The notes beneath the pieces were generated by a model. That model saw only the letters and a program-made list of their open reading frames with translations, did not search any database and was not told the origin of the DNA. Positions 53,414-62,909 of a stretch of DNA of 64,000 nucleotides are shown one piece after another (positions within the stretch are counted from its first letter, which is position 1; every line of letters begins with the position of its first letter). This stretch comes from Prevotella sp. (lineage in GTDB: Bacteria > Bacteroidota > Bacteroidia > Bacteroidales > Bacteroidaceae): the NCBI GenBank assembly GCA_016291595.1, contig JAEEXN010000007.1:1-64000 (forward strand), in the 5' to 3' direction. The position numbers and the translations under genes were made by a program.

Positions 53414-54487
53414 ATGCAAAAAAAGATAATTGCCATACTGTTGCTGATATTACTACCCCTTAGTGTTAGCGCTCAGGTTACGGTGGAGTCGAAGATTGAC
53501 TCTATCGAGATACTCATCGGAGAGCAGGCACACATGACAGTAGACGTGACCATGAAGAAAGGGCAGAAGTTGGAGTTCCCAGAGTTCAAGCCTACTGAAA
53601 TGATCACTCCGAGCGTGGAAGTGTTGGAACAAAGCAATGCTGATACAGCCAGTCTTGACAACGATATGATTAAAGTGTCGAAACAATACACTTTGACGTC
53701 TTTCGACGAGAAATTGTATTATCTGCCTCCTGTGAAAGTAAAAGTAGATGGCAAAGAATATACAAGCAAGAACCTTGCTTTGAAAGTGCTTGACATGCCT
53801 GTAGACACGCTTCACCCCAACCAGTTTTTCCCTCCAAAGGATGTTCAGACAAATCCTTTTATGTGGAGCGAGTGGAATCCTGTGTTTTGGTTAAGCATCT
53901 TGATGCTATTACTCATGATTTTAGCTTTTTATCTACGTCAGCGGTTGTTCGACAATAAACCTATTATTGCCAAGGTGCGTATTGTGAAAAAAGTACTTCC
54001 ACACCAACGTGCCATGAAGGAGATAGAGCAGATTAAGGCCGATAAGATGGTGACATCGGAAGACCAGAAAGCATATTATACTAAGCTGACTGATACATTG
54101 CGTAAGTATATTGAGGAACGTTTCGGCTTTAACGCGATGGAGATGACCTCATCGGAGATTATCATGAAATTGCAGGAGACAGGCGACCGCAAGATGATAG
54201 ATGAGCTAAAAGAACTGTTTACCACGGCTGATCTTGTGAAGTTCGCTAAATACTCGACATTAATTAATGAGAATGACTCGAACTTGGTTAACGCAATCGA
54301 GTTTATCAATACAACAAAACAGGAGAATGTGCCAACGGAGGAGAGAATCGAACCGACACTCACCGAACATGATAAGCGCAGTATGCGTTCAAGGATTTTC
54401 ATCAAGTGCATGTTGGTGGTTATTTTCGTGACATGTCTCTTCATACTGGTCTATGTATTATACCAGTGTTTTCAGTTATTAGGTTAA
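53414..54487 (+). CDS. Bat-operon membrane protein between DUF58 and BatA
   Basis: This protein has 357 residues: signal peptide (cleavage after LSVSAQ), a periplasmic beta-sandwich (about 25-140; IDSIEILIGEQAHMTVDV), a transmembrane helix at about 156-173, a cytoplasmic helical domain similar to DUF4381 (KAYYTKLTDTLRKYIEERFGFNAMEMTSSEII) and a final transmembrane helix. The layout parallels the N-terminal and central parts of BatD, on a smaller scale. It may be a structural partner of the VWA proteins. No enzymatic motif was seen. Confidence 0.75.
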   Translation: MQKKIIAILLLILLPLSVSAQVTVESKIDSIEILIGEQAHMTVDVTMKKGQKLEFPEFKPTEMITPSVEVLEQSNADTASLDNDMIKVSKQYTLTSFDEKLYYLPPVKVKVDGKEYTSKNLALKVLDMPVDTLHPNQFFPPKDVQTNPFMWSEWNPVFWLSILMLLLMILAFYLRQRLFDNKPIIAKVRIVKKVLPHQRAMKEIEQIKADKMVTSEDQKAYYTKLTDTLRKYIEERFGFNAMEMTSSEIIMKLQETGDRKMIDELKELFTTADLVKFAKYSTLINENDSNLVNAIEFINTTKQENVPTEERIEPTLTEHDKRSMRSRIFIKCMLVVIFVTCLFILVYVLYQCFQLLG

Positions 54488-54493
54488 GAAACT

Positions 54494-55492
54494 ATGGAAT
54501 TTGCCAATAAAGAGTATCTGTTGCTATTTCTGTTGCTAATACCATATTTGGTATGGTATTTCCTATATAGAAAGAAGACTGAGCCAACGATGCGCATGAG
54601 TGATACTTACGCTTATCAGTTTGCGCCCAAGAGCTGGAGGATCCGCATGATTCACCTGCCTATGGTTTTACGTATCATTACCATATCAATGATTATTTTG
54701 GTGCTGGCTCGCCCTCAGACTCATAATTCATGGGGAAGCAAGACGGTTGAGGGAATCGACATTATGATGGCAATGGACGTATCGACAAGTATGCTTGCCG
54801 AGGACTTAAAGCCTAATCGTATCGAGGCTGCCAAAAGTGTTGCCGGTGAGTTTGTCTCTGGACGCCCTAACGATAATATAGGTCTAACAATCTTTGCCGG
54901 TGAGGCATTTACCCAATGTCCTATGACAACAGACCATCAGTCGTTGCTAAATCTTTTGCACAATGTTAGAACCGACATTGCAGCCCGAGGATTAATACAG
55001 GACGGAACTGCCATTGGTATGGGGCTGGCCAATGCCGTCAGCCGACTGAAAGACAGCAAGACCAAAAGCAAGATCGTAATACTTCTGACTGACGGTAGCA
55101 ACAACAGTGGTGACCTTTCGCCTCTAACGTCGGCACAAATAGCTAAGAGCTTGGGTATACGCGTTTATACGATTGCTGTTGGAACCAACGGTGTTGCGCC
55201 ATATCCAATGCAGGTGGGAGGGACTACTCAGTATGTAAATATGCGCGCAGAGGTTGATACGCATACCCTGAGCCAGATTGCGGCGCAGACAGAAGGTAAT
55301 TTCTATCGTGCCACCAACACAGCGGAACTGAAGAAAATATACCAGGATATCGACAAATTGGAGAAGACAAAGATGGACGTGAGGAAATACAGTAAGCGTT
55401 ACGAGGCCTATCAGCGATTTGCACTCGTGGCTGTTGTGGCTCTATTGCTTGAGTTATTGCTCCGTTTGACAGTTTTCCGTCGTATTCCCTAA
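54494..55492 (+). CDS. batA: BatA, VWA-domain membrane protein
   Basis: This protein has 332 residues: two N-terminal transmembrane helices (about 8-25 and 57-72), then a VWA domain with a complete MIDAS start MAMDVSTSM (Asp95, Ser97, Ser99), the Thr in DGTAIGMGLA, and VILLTDGSNN, closing with a C-terminal helix (VALLLELLLRLTVF). In Bacteroides fragilis bat genes contribute to aerotolerance; the molecular mechanism is not established. batBC starts 12 bases after. Confidence 0.9.
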   Translation: MEFANKEYLLLFLLLIPYLVWYFLYRKKTEPTMRMSDTYAYQFAPKSWRIRMIHLPMVLRIITISMIILVLARPQTHNSWGSKTVEGIDIMMAMDVSTSMLAEDLKPNRIEAAKSVAGEFVSGRPNDNIGLTIFAGEAFTQCPMTTDHQSLLNLLHNVRTDIAARGLIQDGTAIGMGLANAVSRLKDSKTKSKIVILLTDGSNNSGDLSPLTSAQIAKSLGIRVYTIAVGTNGVAPYPMQVGGTTQYVNMRAEVDTHTLSQIAAQTEGNFYRATNTAELKKIYQDIDKLEKTKMDVRKYSKRYEAYQRFALVAVVALLLELLLRLTVFRRIP

Positions 55493-55504
55493 ATTTAAAA
55501 AAAT

Positions 55505-57193
55505 ATGTTCAGATTTGAAAGTTCTATATTCCTATATTTGCTAATCCTGATTCCGATATTGTTCGTAATCAGACTGCTGAATATTCGCCAGCGACGTAAG
55601 AAATTGCGTAAGTTTGGCGATCCTTCTTTACTGAAGGAACTGATGCCTGATGTCTCGCTTTTCCGCTCTGAAGTAAAATTCTGGCTTGCTATGGGCGCAC
55701 TTGCCCTTCTAATTGTCATGCTTGCCCGTCCGCAGATGGGAACGAAGATTAGCCATGAGAAACGGAATGGAATAGAAACCATTATTACCTTGGATATTAG
55801 CAACTCTATGTTGGCAGAAGATGTAGTTCCATCACGACTTGACAAGAGCAAGATGCTGGTGGAGAATATGGTTGACCATTTTACGAACGATAAGATTGGG
55901 CTGATAGTCTTTGCTGGTGATGCCTTTGTACAGTTGCCTATCACCAGCGACTATGTTTCTGCAAAGATGTTTATGCAGAGCATAGACCCGTCCCTCATTG
56001 CCACGCAGGGAACCGATATCGCCCAAGCCATTACGATGGCTATGAACAGTTTTACGCAAGATGACAAAGTTGGGCGTGCCATCATTGTTATTACTGATGG
56101 TGAGGATCATGAGGGAGGATCATTAGAGGCTGCTCAGGCTGCAAAGAAGAAGGGTATGCGAGTGTTCGTTCTTGGAGTTGGCGATACGAAAGGGGCTCCC
56201 ATTCCAAGTGGCGACGGTGGCTATATGACAGATAACGCGGGGCAAACGGTTATGTCTGCCCTGAATGAGGACATGTGCCGGCAGATTGCGCAAGCAGGGG
56301 GAGGCGCGTACATTCATGTCGACAATACTAATGTTGCCCAAAACAAGCTAAACGATGAATTGACTAAATTGCAGAAAGGAGATATTACAAGCACGATTTA
56401 TAGTGAGTATGACGAGCAATTCCAGGCATTCGGCATTTTGGCCTTGTTGTTGCTTATCATCGAAATATGTGTTTTCGAAAGCAAGAACCGTTTGTTGAAG
56501 AATGTTAGACTTTTCAAGAAACGTGAGCAAGTGGAAAGAATGATTGTCACATTGTTCATGCTCATGTCGTGGACGATAGCCTATAGCCAAACCGACCGTC
56601 AGAGCATTCGTCAGGGAAACCGTCTCTATCACCAACAGGAGTTTGCCAAGTCGGAAGTGGAATACCGCAAGGCTATCTCCAATAATCCTAATAATGCTCA
56701 AGCTATCTATAATTTGGGATGCGCGCTTATGGCGCAACAGAAAGATTCGGCTGCCGTCGTCCAGTTTCAGAATGCGGGAAAGATGGAAAAAGGCAAATTC
56801 CGCAAAGCAAAATCGTTTCATAACATAGGCTTTATCTGTCAGCGTCATCAGATGTATGGAGAGGCCATAGAGGCTTACAAAGAAGCTTTGCGCAATAATC
56901 CTTCAGACCATGAAACAAGGTATAACCTGGCACTTTGCAAGCGGCAACAGAAAAACCAACCCCAACAGCAACAGCAGAAGAAGGATCAGGACAAGAACAG
57001 CAAGGACAAACAACAGCAAGATAAGCAGCAACAAGATAAGAATCAGAACCAGCAGCCTCCTAAAGACCAGATGAGTAAGGAGAATGCCGAGCAACTGTTG
57101 AATGCTGCCATTCAAGAGGAAAAGGCTACTCAACAACGCATGAAGAAAGCCATGCAACAGCCTCGTTCGAAAAAACTACAGAAGAATTGGTAA
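55505..57193 (+). CDS. BatB-BatC fusion: VWA plus TPR protein
   Basis: This protein has 562 residues. Residues 1-335 are BatB-like: two N-terminal helices, a VWA domain with TLDISNSM (Asp97, Ser99, Ser101), GTDIAQAITMA and VITDGEDHEGG, and a terminal helix. Residue 346 onward (MIVTLFMLMSWTIAYSQ) is a signal-peptide-like helix, followed by TPR repeats (about 375-470) and a Gln/Lys-rich tail (QQQQQKKDQDKNSKDKQQQ), as in BatC. In other Bacteroides these are described as separate genes. The internal ATG at 56540 could also yield a free BatC. Confidence 0.85.
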   Translation: MFRFESSIFLYLLILIPILFVIRLLNIRQRRKKLRKFGDPSLLKELMPDVSLFRSEVKFWLAMGALALLIVMLARPQMGTKISHEKRNGIETIITLDISNSMLAEDVVPSRLDKSKMLVENMVDHFTNDKIGLIVFAGDAFVQLPITSDYVSAKMFMQSIDPSLIATQGTDIAQAITMAMNSFTQDDKVGRAIIVITDGEDHEGGSLEAAQAAKKKGMRVFVLGVGDTKGAPIPSGDGGYMTDNAGQTVMSALNEDMCRQIAQAGGGAYIHVDNTNVAQNKLNDELTKLQKGDITSTIYSEYDEQFQAFGILALLLLIIEICVFESKNRLLKNVRLFKKREQVERMIVTLFMLMSWTIAYSQTDRQSIRQGNRLYHQQEFAKSEVEYRKAISNNPNNAQAIYNLGCALMAQQKDSAAVVQFQNAGKMEKGKFRKAKSFHNIGFICQRHQMYGEAIEAYKEALRNNPSDHETRYNLALCKRQQKNQPQQQQQKKDQDKNSKDKQQQDKQQQDKNQNQQPPKDQMSKENAEQLLNAAIQEEKATQQRMKKAMQQPRSKKLQKNW

Positions 57194-57195
57194 TT

Positions 57196-59763
57196 ATGAT
57201 GAAAAGATATGTTTTACTCATCAGTATGATAATGGGTGTAATGACCGTCATTGCACAAACTCTCACAGCTAATTCACCGTCGAATGTCACGTTGGGAGAG
57301 AATTTCCGTCTGACGTATACGGTGAACACGCAAAATGCATCCGATTTCCGCATGGGGAAAGTGCCCGACGCGTTAGAAGTCATCACGGGTCCTTATACCT
57401 CCCAGCAGTCAAGTTTCCAAATGGTTAACGGACACACGAGCAGCAGTTCATCCATTACCTATACTTTCATCATCTGTGCCAATAAAAACGGTACCTTTAC
57501 TATTCCTCCAGCCCATGTGACAGCCGGAGGAAAGGATGTTCAGTCGCAGCCCGTTAAGATTACGGTGAGTGGGACTGCACGCAATACAAATGGTGCGCCT
57601 CATATGCATGACGATGTTGACAATCAGCCTCAGTTGCGGTCTGCCGGCTCGCATATCAGCGGTAATGATCTGTTAATCAAAGTGAGCGCCAATAAGAGTC
57701 GTGTGCATGAACAGGAGCCTGTACTCTTGACTTATAAAGTGTATACACTTGTCGAACTTACATATCTGGAAGGAAACATGCCCGATTTGACTGGTTTCCA
57801 TACTCAGGAGATTCCTTTGCCGCAACAGAAAAGCTATCATGTGGAAACCGTTAATGGCCGTCCGTATCGTTGTGTTACTTGGAAACAGTATGTCATGTAC
57901 CCCCAGGTGACAGGAAAACTCGAGATTCCGAGTATTACATTTGATGGTACTGTTATTCAACAGAATCGCGACATCGATCCCTTCGAGGCATTCTTTAATG
58001 GAGGCTCAGGGTATGTTGAGGTTAAGCGTTCCATCAAGGCACCGGGTTTGAAGTTGCAGGTGGACCCGCTTCCCACTCGTCCCTCCAACTTCTCGGGTGG
58101 CGTTGGCAAGTTTAATATCACCGCGCAGTTGAATAAGAAAGAAGTGAAAGCAAATGATCCCATTACCGTTCGGGTTGTTATTGGCGGTACAGGCAACTTG
58201 AAACTTATCAAGCAGCCCGTAATAGACTTCCCGAAGGATTTTGACAAATACGATCCGAAGATTACCGACAAGTCTAAACTTACAATCAATGGCTTGGAGG
58301 GCAACATGATTTACGATTTCCTTGCCGTTCCCCGTAATCAAGGCAAATACACGATTCCCGCCATTGAGTTTGTATATTTCGATGTGAGGTCAAATACGTA
58401 CAAGACACTGAAGACAGAACCGTTTGAGCTGAATGTACTCAAGGGTGACGGTAACAGCAGCTCTGCCGATTTCACCAGCGACATGCAGAACCAAGATATC
58501 CATGCTATCAAGACAGGCAAGGCAAAAGCTCAAGAGGTTAATGATTTCTTCTTCGGCTCTTTCCTATATTGGTTCTCACTTATCACATTGTTGGCATTGT
58601 TTGTCATTCTGCTTGTTATTTTCCGTAAACGCGCTATCGACAGGGCAAACATTAGCAAAATGCGTGGTAAGAAAGCTAATAAGATTGCTGTTAAACGCCT
58701 ACGCTTGGCAAACAAGCTGATGGCAGAGAACAAGCAGAGCGAGTTTTATGATGAGGTGCTTCGGGCATTATGGGGCTACGTAGGCGACAAGTTGAACATG
58801 CCTGTCGAGCAGCTTTCGAAGGAGAATATTTCCGGACGTCTGGCCGATAAGATGGTCGATCAGGAGACAATAGATAAGTTCATTACTGCTATCGACGAAT
58901 GCGAGTTTGAGCGCTATGCGCCAGGCGATCCTGCTGGTAATATGAACAAGACATATGATTCTGCCATGACTGCCATCATGAAGATTGAAGAGGCTATGAA
59001 GGAACAGAAAAAGAACCTGAAAACAAAGTCCATGTTGGTGCTAATGCTGTTGATGATGACTTTATCCGCAAATGCAGTCACCAAACAGGATGCTGATGCT
59101 GAATATGCAAAGGGTAATTATGTGCAAGCCATCAAGGACTATGAGGAACTTCTTAAGCAAGGTACGAGCATTGAGTTGTTTTATAACTTGGGCAACGCCT
59201 ACTATCGCACTGATAATATAACACGTGCTGTTATCAATTATGAGCGGGCTCTATTGCTTGCTCCTGGTGATAAGGACGTCCGTTTTAATTTACAGATGGC
59301 CAGAAGCAAGACTATCGACAAGATTACACCAGAGTCTGAAATGTTTTTCATCACATGGTACCATTCGCTGGTGAACCTCATGAGTGTCGACGGATGGGCC
59401 ATGCTTGCCGTCTTGAGCATGGTTGCTGCCCTGCTTCTCTTGTTGGTTTATCTCTTTATTGACAACATGTTAATGCGTAAAGTTGGATTCTTCGGTTCTA
59501 TAGTATTTTTTGCAGTGTTCCTCTTCAGTAATCTTTTCGCATTTCAGCAGAAGCGCGAACTCGAGAACAGGCGCGGGGCAGTTGTCATCGTACCGTCGGT
59601 TAGCGTGAAGAAGACACCTGCGCAGAACAGCTCCGACGAGTTTGTCATTCATGAGGGAACACGCGTGATGATTACCGATGACACCATGAAAGAATGGAAA
59701 GCAATTCGGCTTGACGATGGAAAGGAAGGCTGGGTGATGACCAAGCAGATAGAAAAGATTTAA
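57196..59763 (+). CDS. BatD-BatE fusion protein
   Basis: This protein has 855 residues. The BatD part: signal peptide (MGVMTVIAQ), several Ig-like beta domains (about 25-420; PSNVTLGENFRLTYTV, DPITVRVVIGGTGNLKLI), a transmembrane helix (FLYWFSLITLLALFVILLVIF), and a cytoplasmic helical segment. At about residue 613 (MLVLMLLMMTLSANA) a second signal-like helix starts the BatE part: TPR (AEYAKGNYVQAIKDYEELL, ELFYNLGNAYYRTDNI), two transmembrane helices and a C-terminal SH3-like domain (VSVKKTPAQNSSDEFVIHEG, EGWVMTKQIE). ATG 57196 is preferred to the TTG at 57187. The internal ATG at 59032 could initiate BatE alone. Confidence 0.85.
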   Translation: MMKRYVLLISMIMGVMTVIAQTLTANSPSNVTLGENFRLTYTVNTQNASDFRMGKVPDALEVITGPYTSQQSSFQMVNGHTSSSSSITYTFIICANKNGTFTIPPAHVTAGGKDVQSQPVKITVSGTARNTNGAPHMHDDVDNQPQLRSAGSHISGNDLLIKVSANKSRVHEQEPVLLTYKVYTLVELTYLEGNMPDLTGFHTQEIPLPQQKSYHVETVNGRPYRCVTWKQYVMYPQVTGKLEIPSITFDGTVIQQNRDIDPFEAFFNGGSGYVEVKRSIKAPGLKLQVDPLPTRPSNFSGGVGKFNITAQLNKKEVKANDPITVRVVIGGTGNLKLIKQPVIDFPKDFDKYDPKITDKSKLTINGLEGNMIYDFLAVPRNQGKYTIPAIEFVYFDVRSNTYKTLKTEPFELNVLKGDGNSSSADFTSDMQNQDIHAIKTGKAKAQEVNDFFFGSFLYWFSLITLLALFVILLVIFRKRAIDRANISKMRGKKANKIAVKRLRLANKLMAENKQSEFYDEVLRALWGYVGDKLNMPVEQLSKENISGRLADKMVDQETIDKFITAIDECEFERYAPGDPAGNMNKTYDSAMTAIMKIEEAMKEQKKNLKTKSMLVLMLLMMTLSANAVTKQDADAEYAKGNYVQAIKDYEELLKQGTSIELFYNLGNAYYRTDNITRAVINYERALLLAPGDKDVRFNLQMARSKTIDKITPESEMFFITWYHSLVNLMSVDGWAMLAVLSMVAALLLLLVYLFIDNMLMRKVGFFGSIVFFAVFLFSNLFAFQQKRELENRRGAVVIVPSVSVKKTPAQNSSDEFVIHEGTRVMITDDTMKEWKAIRLDDGKEGWVMTKQIEKI

Positions 59764-60414
59764 ATGCTGATCAGTTTATTGGATGTAGACAGGTATATAC
59801 TAAGCTTCTTCAATGGTAGCGAAAGTGTATTTGTAGACGGGGTCGTGACAATACTAACGTCGGGATTTACGTGGGTACTGTTGTATCTGGTATTGTTCTA
59901 TATTGTCATCAAGAACAATGACACGATGAGCCAGATAGGAATTACCATCGGTTGTGTGTTGCTCTGCCTTCTGTTCGCTGACGGATTGGCGGACGGTATC
60001 GTCAAGCCTATGGTAGCCCGTCCGCGTCCACTAAATGACCCTTTTATCAAACATACCATCGACATAGTGGCTGGTAGCTACGATCGTCAGTACAGTTTCT
60101 TTTCTGCGCATGCCGCAAATACATTCAGCCTGGCCATTTTTTTCTCACTACACTTTCGCCGTAAGGCCATCACAGTCGTGTTGGTGGCGTGGTCGCTGCT
60201 AAATTGCTGGACACGCCTCTATATGGGCATGCATTATCCCTCCGACATTGTGGTGGGACTTCTATGGGGCTTTTGTGTGGGCGGTGGAGTCTGGTCGCTG
60301 TTCCGGCGTAGGTTGAAATCTGGAAGTGTTTCTCACGACGGTGACCTGCTCATCACCGCATTCGTGTTTACGTTACTCATGGCTGTGCTTATGTCATTCT
60401 TCCGTTTATTATAA
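59764..60414 (+). CDS. PAP2 superfamily membrane phosphatase
   Basis: This protein has 216 residues and about five transmembrane helices. The three-part phosphatase signature is KPMVARPRP, FSAHAANTF (Ser-x-His) and RLYMGMHYPSDIVVG, all with conserved residues. Likely substrates are undecaprenyl pyrophosphate or phosphatidylglycerophosphate; the sequence does not decide. The ATG follows the batDE stop immediately, so it is probably still in the same transcript. Confidence 0.92.
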   Translation: MLISLLDVDRYILSFFNGSESVFVDGVVTILTSGFTWVLLYLVLFYIVIKNNDTMSQIGITIGCVLLCLLFADGLADGIVKPMVARPRPLNDPFIKHTIDIVAGSYDRQYSFFSAHAANTFSLAIFFSLHFRRKAITVVLVAWSLLNCWTRLYMGMHYPSDIVVGLLWGFCVGGGVWSLFRRRLKSGSVSHDGDLLITAFVFTLLMAVLMSFFRLL

Positions 60415-60425
60415 AGAAGAGTTTT

Positions 60426-61640
60426 ATGGATACGAAACATATAAAGATTAGCGACTATAATTACCCCTTGCCCGATGTGCGTATTGCAAAGTTTCCATTG
60501 TCGCAACGTGACCATAGCAAACTGCTTGTCTACCAGCATGGTGAGGTGGGGGAGGATGTCTTTTTCAATCTGCCGCAATACCTGCCTACGGGTGCGCTCA
60601 TGGTGTTTAATAATACAAAGGTTATTCAGGCTCGCATACATTTCCGTAAGGAGACTGGAGCCCTTATAGAGGTGTTCCTGCTTGAGCCATGCGTGCCTGC
60701 TGACTACGAGTTGATGTTCCAGACCACTGGTGCTTGCAGTTGGTTGTGCCTTGTGGGAAACTTGAAGAAATGGAAAGATGGCACGCTCAGCCGCCCCTTT
60801 AGTGTCAATGGAGAGCAACTCACTCTTTCTGCTATTCGTCAGGGAGAGAAGGGTACTAGCCAACTGGTACGTTTTTATTGGGACAATCCCCGAGTGTCGT
60901 TTGCCGAGATTCTTGACGCGGTGGGCGAACTACCTATTCCGCCCTACCTGAACCGTGCAACACAGGAGAGCGACAAGACCACCTATCAGACCGTATACAG
61001 CAAAATCAAGGGCAGTGTAGCGGCTCCTACTGCAGGACTCCATTTTACCCAACGCGTATTGGCCGACATTGATGCCCACGATATTGAGCGTGAGGAGTTA
61101 ACGCTACATGTGGGAGCGGGTACCTTCAGACCCGTTAAGAGCGAGGAGATAGAAGGTCACGAGATGCACTCTGAGTTTATCAGCGTCCGTCGGCAGACCA
61201 TTGAGAAACTTATCGCACATGATGCTGCTGCCATTGCAGTAGGCACCACCAGTGTACGGACACTTGAGAGCCTTTACTATATGGGTGTTTATGTGGCTAC
61301 ACACCCCGATGCTAATGAGACCGAGCTGCACGTCAGGCAATGGACGCCCTATGACACAGCCCCCGTCATGACGGCTATCGAAGCCCTTAGAGCCTTGTTG
61401 GCATGGATGGAGCGTCATAGGTTGAGTACCTTGCACAGTAGCACTCAGATTATCATCGCTCCAGGGTATGAGTATAAAATAGTAAAGATTCTCATTACTA
61501 ATTTCCACCAACCCCAGAGTACACTCCTGTTGCTCGTCAGCGCCTTCCTCCATGGCGATTGGCGCCATGTCTACGACTATGCTCTCTCTCACGATTTCCG
61601 TTTCCTCAGCTATGGTGACAGTTGCCTGCTCATACCGTGA
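60426..61640 (+). CDS. queA: S-adenosylmethionine:tRNA ribosyltransferase-isomerase
   Basis: This enzyme transfers and isomerises the ribosyl group of SAM onto preQ1 in tRNA, giving epoxyqueuosine at the wobble base. It has 404 residues. Motifs are ISDYNYPLPDVRIAKFPL, HSKLLVY, LMVFNNTKVIQARI, ELPIPPYLNR, YQTVYSK and GSVAAPTAGLHFT, then VGAGTFRPVK and ATHPDANETEL; NFHQPQSTLLLLVSAF closes. It is longer than E. coli QueA by about 45 residues, which appear spread through the central region. It follows the PAP2 gene by 11 bases. Confidence 0.95.
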   Translation: MDTKHIKISDYNYPLPDVRIAKFPLSQRDHSKLLVYQHGEVGEDVFFNLPQYLPTGALMVFNNTKVIQARIHFRKETGALIEVFLLEPCVPADYELMFQTTGACSWLCLVGNLKKWKDGTLSRPFSVNGEQLTLSAIRQGEKGTSQLVRFYWDNPRVSFAEILDAVGELPIPPYLNRATQESDKTTYQTVYSKIKGSVAAPTAGLHFTQRVLADIDAHDIEREELTLHVGAGTFRPVKSEEIEGHEMHSEFISVRRQTIEKLIAHDAAAIAVGTTSVRTLESLYYMGVYVATHPDANETELHVRQWTPYDTAPVMTAIEALRALLAWMERHRLSTLHSSTQIIIAPGYEYKIVKILITNFHQPQSTLLLLVSAFLHGDWRHVYDYALSHDFRFLSYGDSCLLIP

Positions 61641-61746
61641 CCATTGGCCATTAAGCTATATGTGACGGTTTATATACAAGAGTTTAGGCAATTACATACT
61701 TTATTGATTCTTATGGGTTATCCTAGTTTACTTTTTTTCAGTTCAG

Positions 61747-61778
61747 TTTGTGTAATCCGAAAATTTTATGTAAGTTTG
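61747..61778 (+). promoter_or_regulatory. Promoter for the DUF2027/Smr gene
   Basis: TTTG (61747-61750) and TAAGTTTG (61771-61778) are 20 bp apart, 24 bases before the ATG. Confidence 0.8.
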
Positions 61779-61802
61779 CAAACAATATGAATCAAGTAAA
61801 CA

Positions 61803-62879
61803 ATGAAAATAGGAGATAAAGTACGGTTTATAAGTGAAGTGGGAGGCGGAAAGGTTGCTGGTTTCCAAGGCAAAGACATTGTTTTGGTTGAGGATGAGGA
61901 TGGATTTCAGATTCCCACGCGTCGCTCAGATGTGGTCGTAGTTGGTGGCGATGATTATGATATAGGGAAAGTGCACTCGGCTCTTCCGCAAAACAAACAG
62001 TATCAGACGCAAACGGTAGTCAAAGACCCTGAGCCCGCAGATTTCCTCGTTACTTATAAGCCAAAGGTGGAAGAGCGAAAGGGCGGGGATATGCTTTCTG
62101 TTTATCTTGCGTTTGTTCCAGTAGATGTCCATACGATGTCGAAGACGAACTTCGAAGCCTATCTTGTCAACGATAGTAATTATTATGTGCGTTATACATA
62201 TTTGACTGCAGAGGGTAATAGCTATCACTTGCGCGCTACGGCCGAGGTCGAGCCTAATACCAAAGAGTTTATTGAAGAGTTCGATCGCGGTATTCTTCAA
62301 GAACTTGAGCACATCGCTATTCAACTCGTTGCCTTCAAGCGTGACAAAACATTCCTACTAAAGCCCACCATTGACGTCCAATTGCGTATCGACCCAGTTA
62401 AGTTCTATAAAGTCCATACGTTCCAGGAGAATGATTTTTTTGAAGAACCAGCATTGATTTACACGATTGTGGAAAACGACAAAGTTGCACGACCTCTAGT
62501 TATAGACGCACATAAGCTAAAGGAGGAGATGTATCAGAGCGTAGCTCAACAAAAGAAACGCTCTACTAGCATGCCCACACGTGTGCAAGATAAGAACTCA
62601 CCTGTGGTAGTTGACCTTCATGCATCAGTGATCTTGGAGACCACAGCCGGCATGTCGCATACTGACATTCTGAATTATCAACTCGATTGTTTCCATAAGA
62701 CGATTGCCCAATATGCGCATAAGAAAGGTACGAAAATTGTGTTCATCCATGGTAAGGGTGAGGGAGTCCTGCGACAGTCGATTATTCACGAGTTGAGATA
62801 CCGGTATAAGAATTATACTTATCAAGACGCATCGTTTCAGGAATACGGTTACGGTGCTACACAGATAACAATCAAGTAA
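61803..62879 (+). CDS. DUF2027 protein with C-terminal Smr domain
   Basis: This cytoplasmic protein has 358 residues. The N-terminal SH3-like part (MKIGDKVRFISEVGGGKVAGF) and central beta-rich DUF2027 region (MLSVYLAFVPVD, YVRYTYLTAEGN) are followed by a C-terminal Smr domain (about 270-350) with VVDLHASVI, IVFIHGKGEGVLR and a conserved His. The central part resembles the DUF2027 of Bacteroidetes Smr proteins. Smr domains can nick DNA or cut RNA; MutS2-like collision rescue is a possible context but unproven. nadE follows after 30 bases. Confidence 0.9.
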   Translation: MKIGDKVRFISEVGGGKVAGFQGKDIVLVEDEDGFQIPTRRSDVVVVGGDDYDIGKVHSALPQNKQYQTQTVVKDPEPADFLVTYKPKVEERKGGDMLSVYLAFVPVDVHTMSKTNFEAYLVNDSNYYVRYTYLTAEGNSYHLRATAEVEPNTKEFIEEFDRGILQELEHIAIQLVAFKRDKTFLLKPTIDVQLRIDPVKFYKVHTFQENDFFEEPALIYTIVENDKVARPLVIDAHKLKEEMYQSVAQQKKRSTSMPTRVQDKNSPVVVDLHASVILETTAGMSHTDILNYQLDCFHKTIAQYAHKKGTKIVFIHGKGEGVLRQSIIHELRYRYKNYTYQDASFQEYGYGATQITIK

Positions 62880-62909
62880 ATATAGACAATTATTCTTTAT
62901 GTAGTAACT

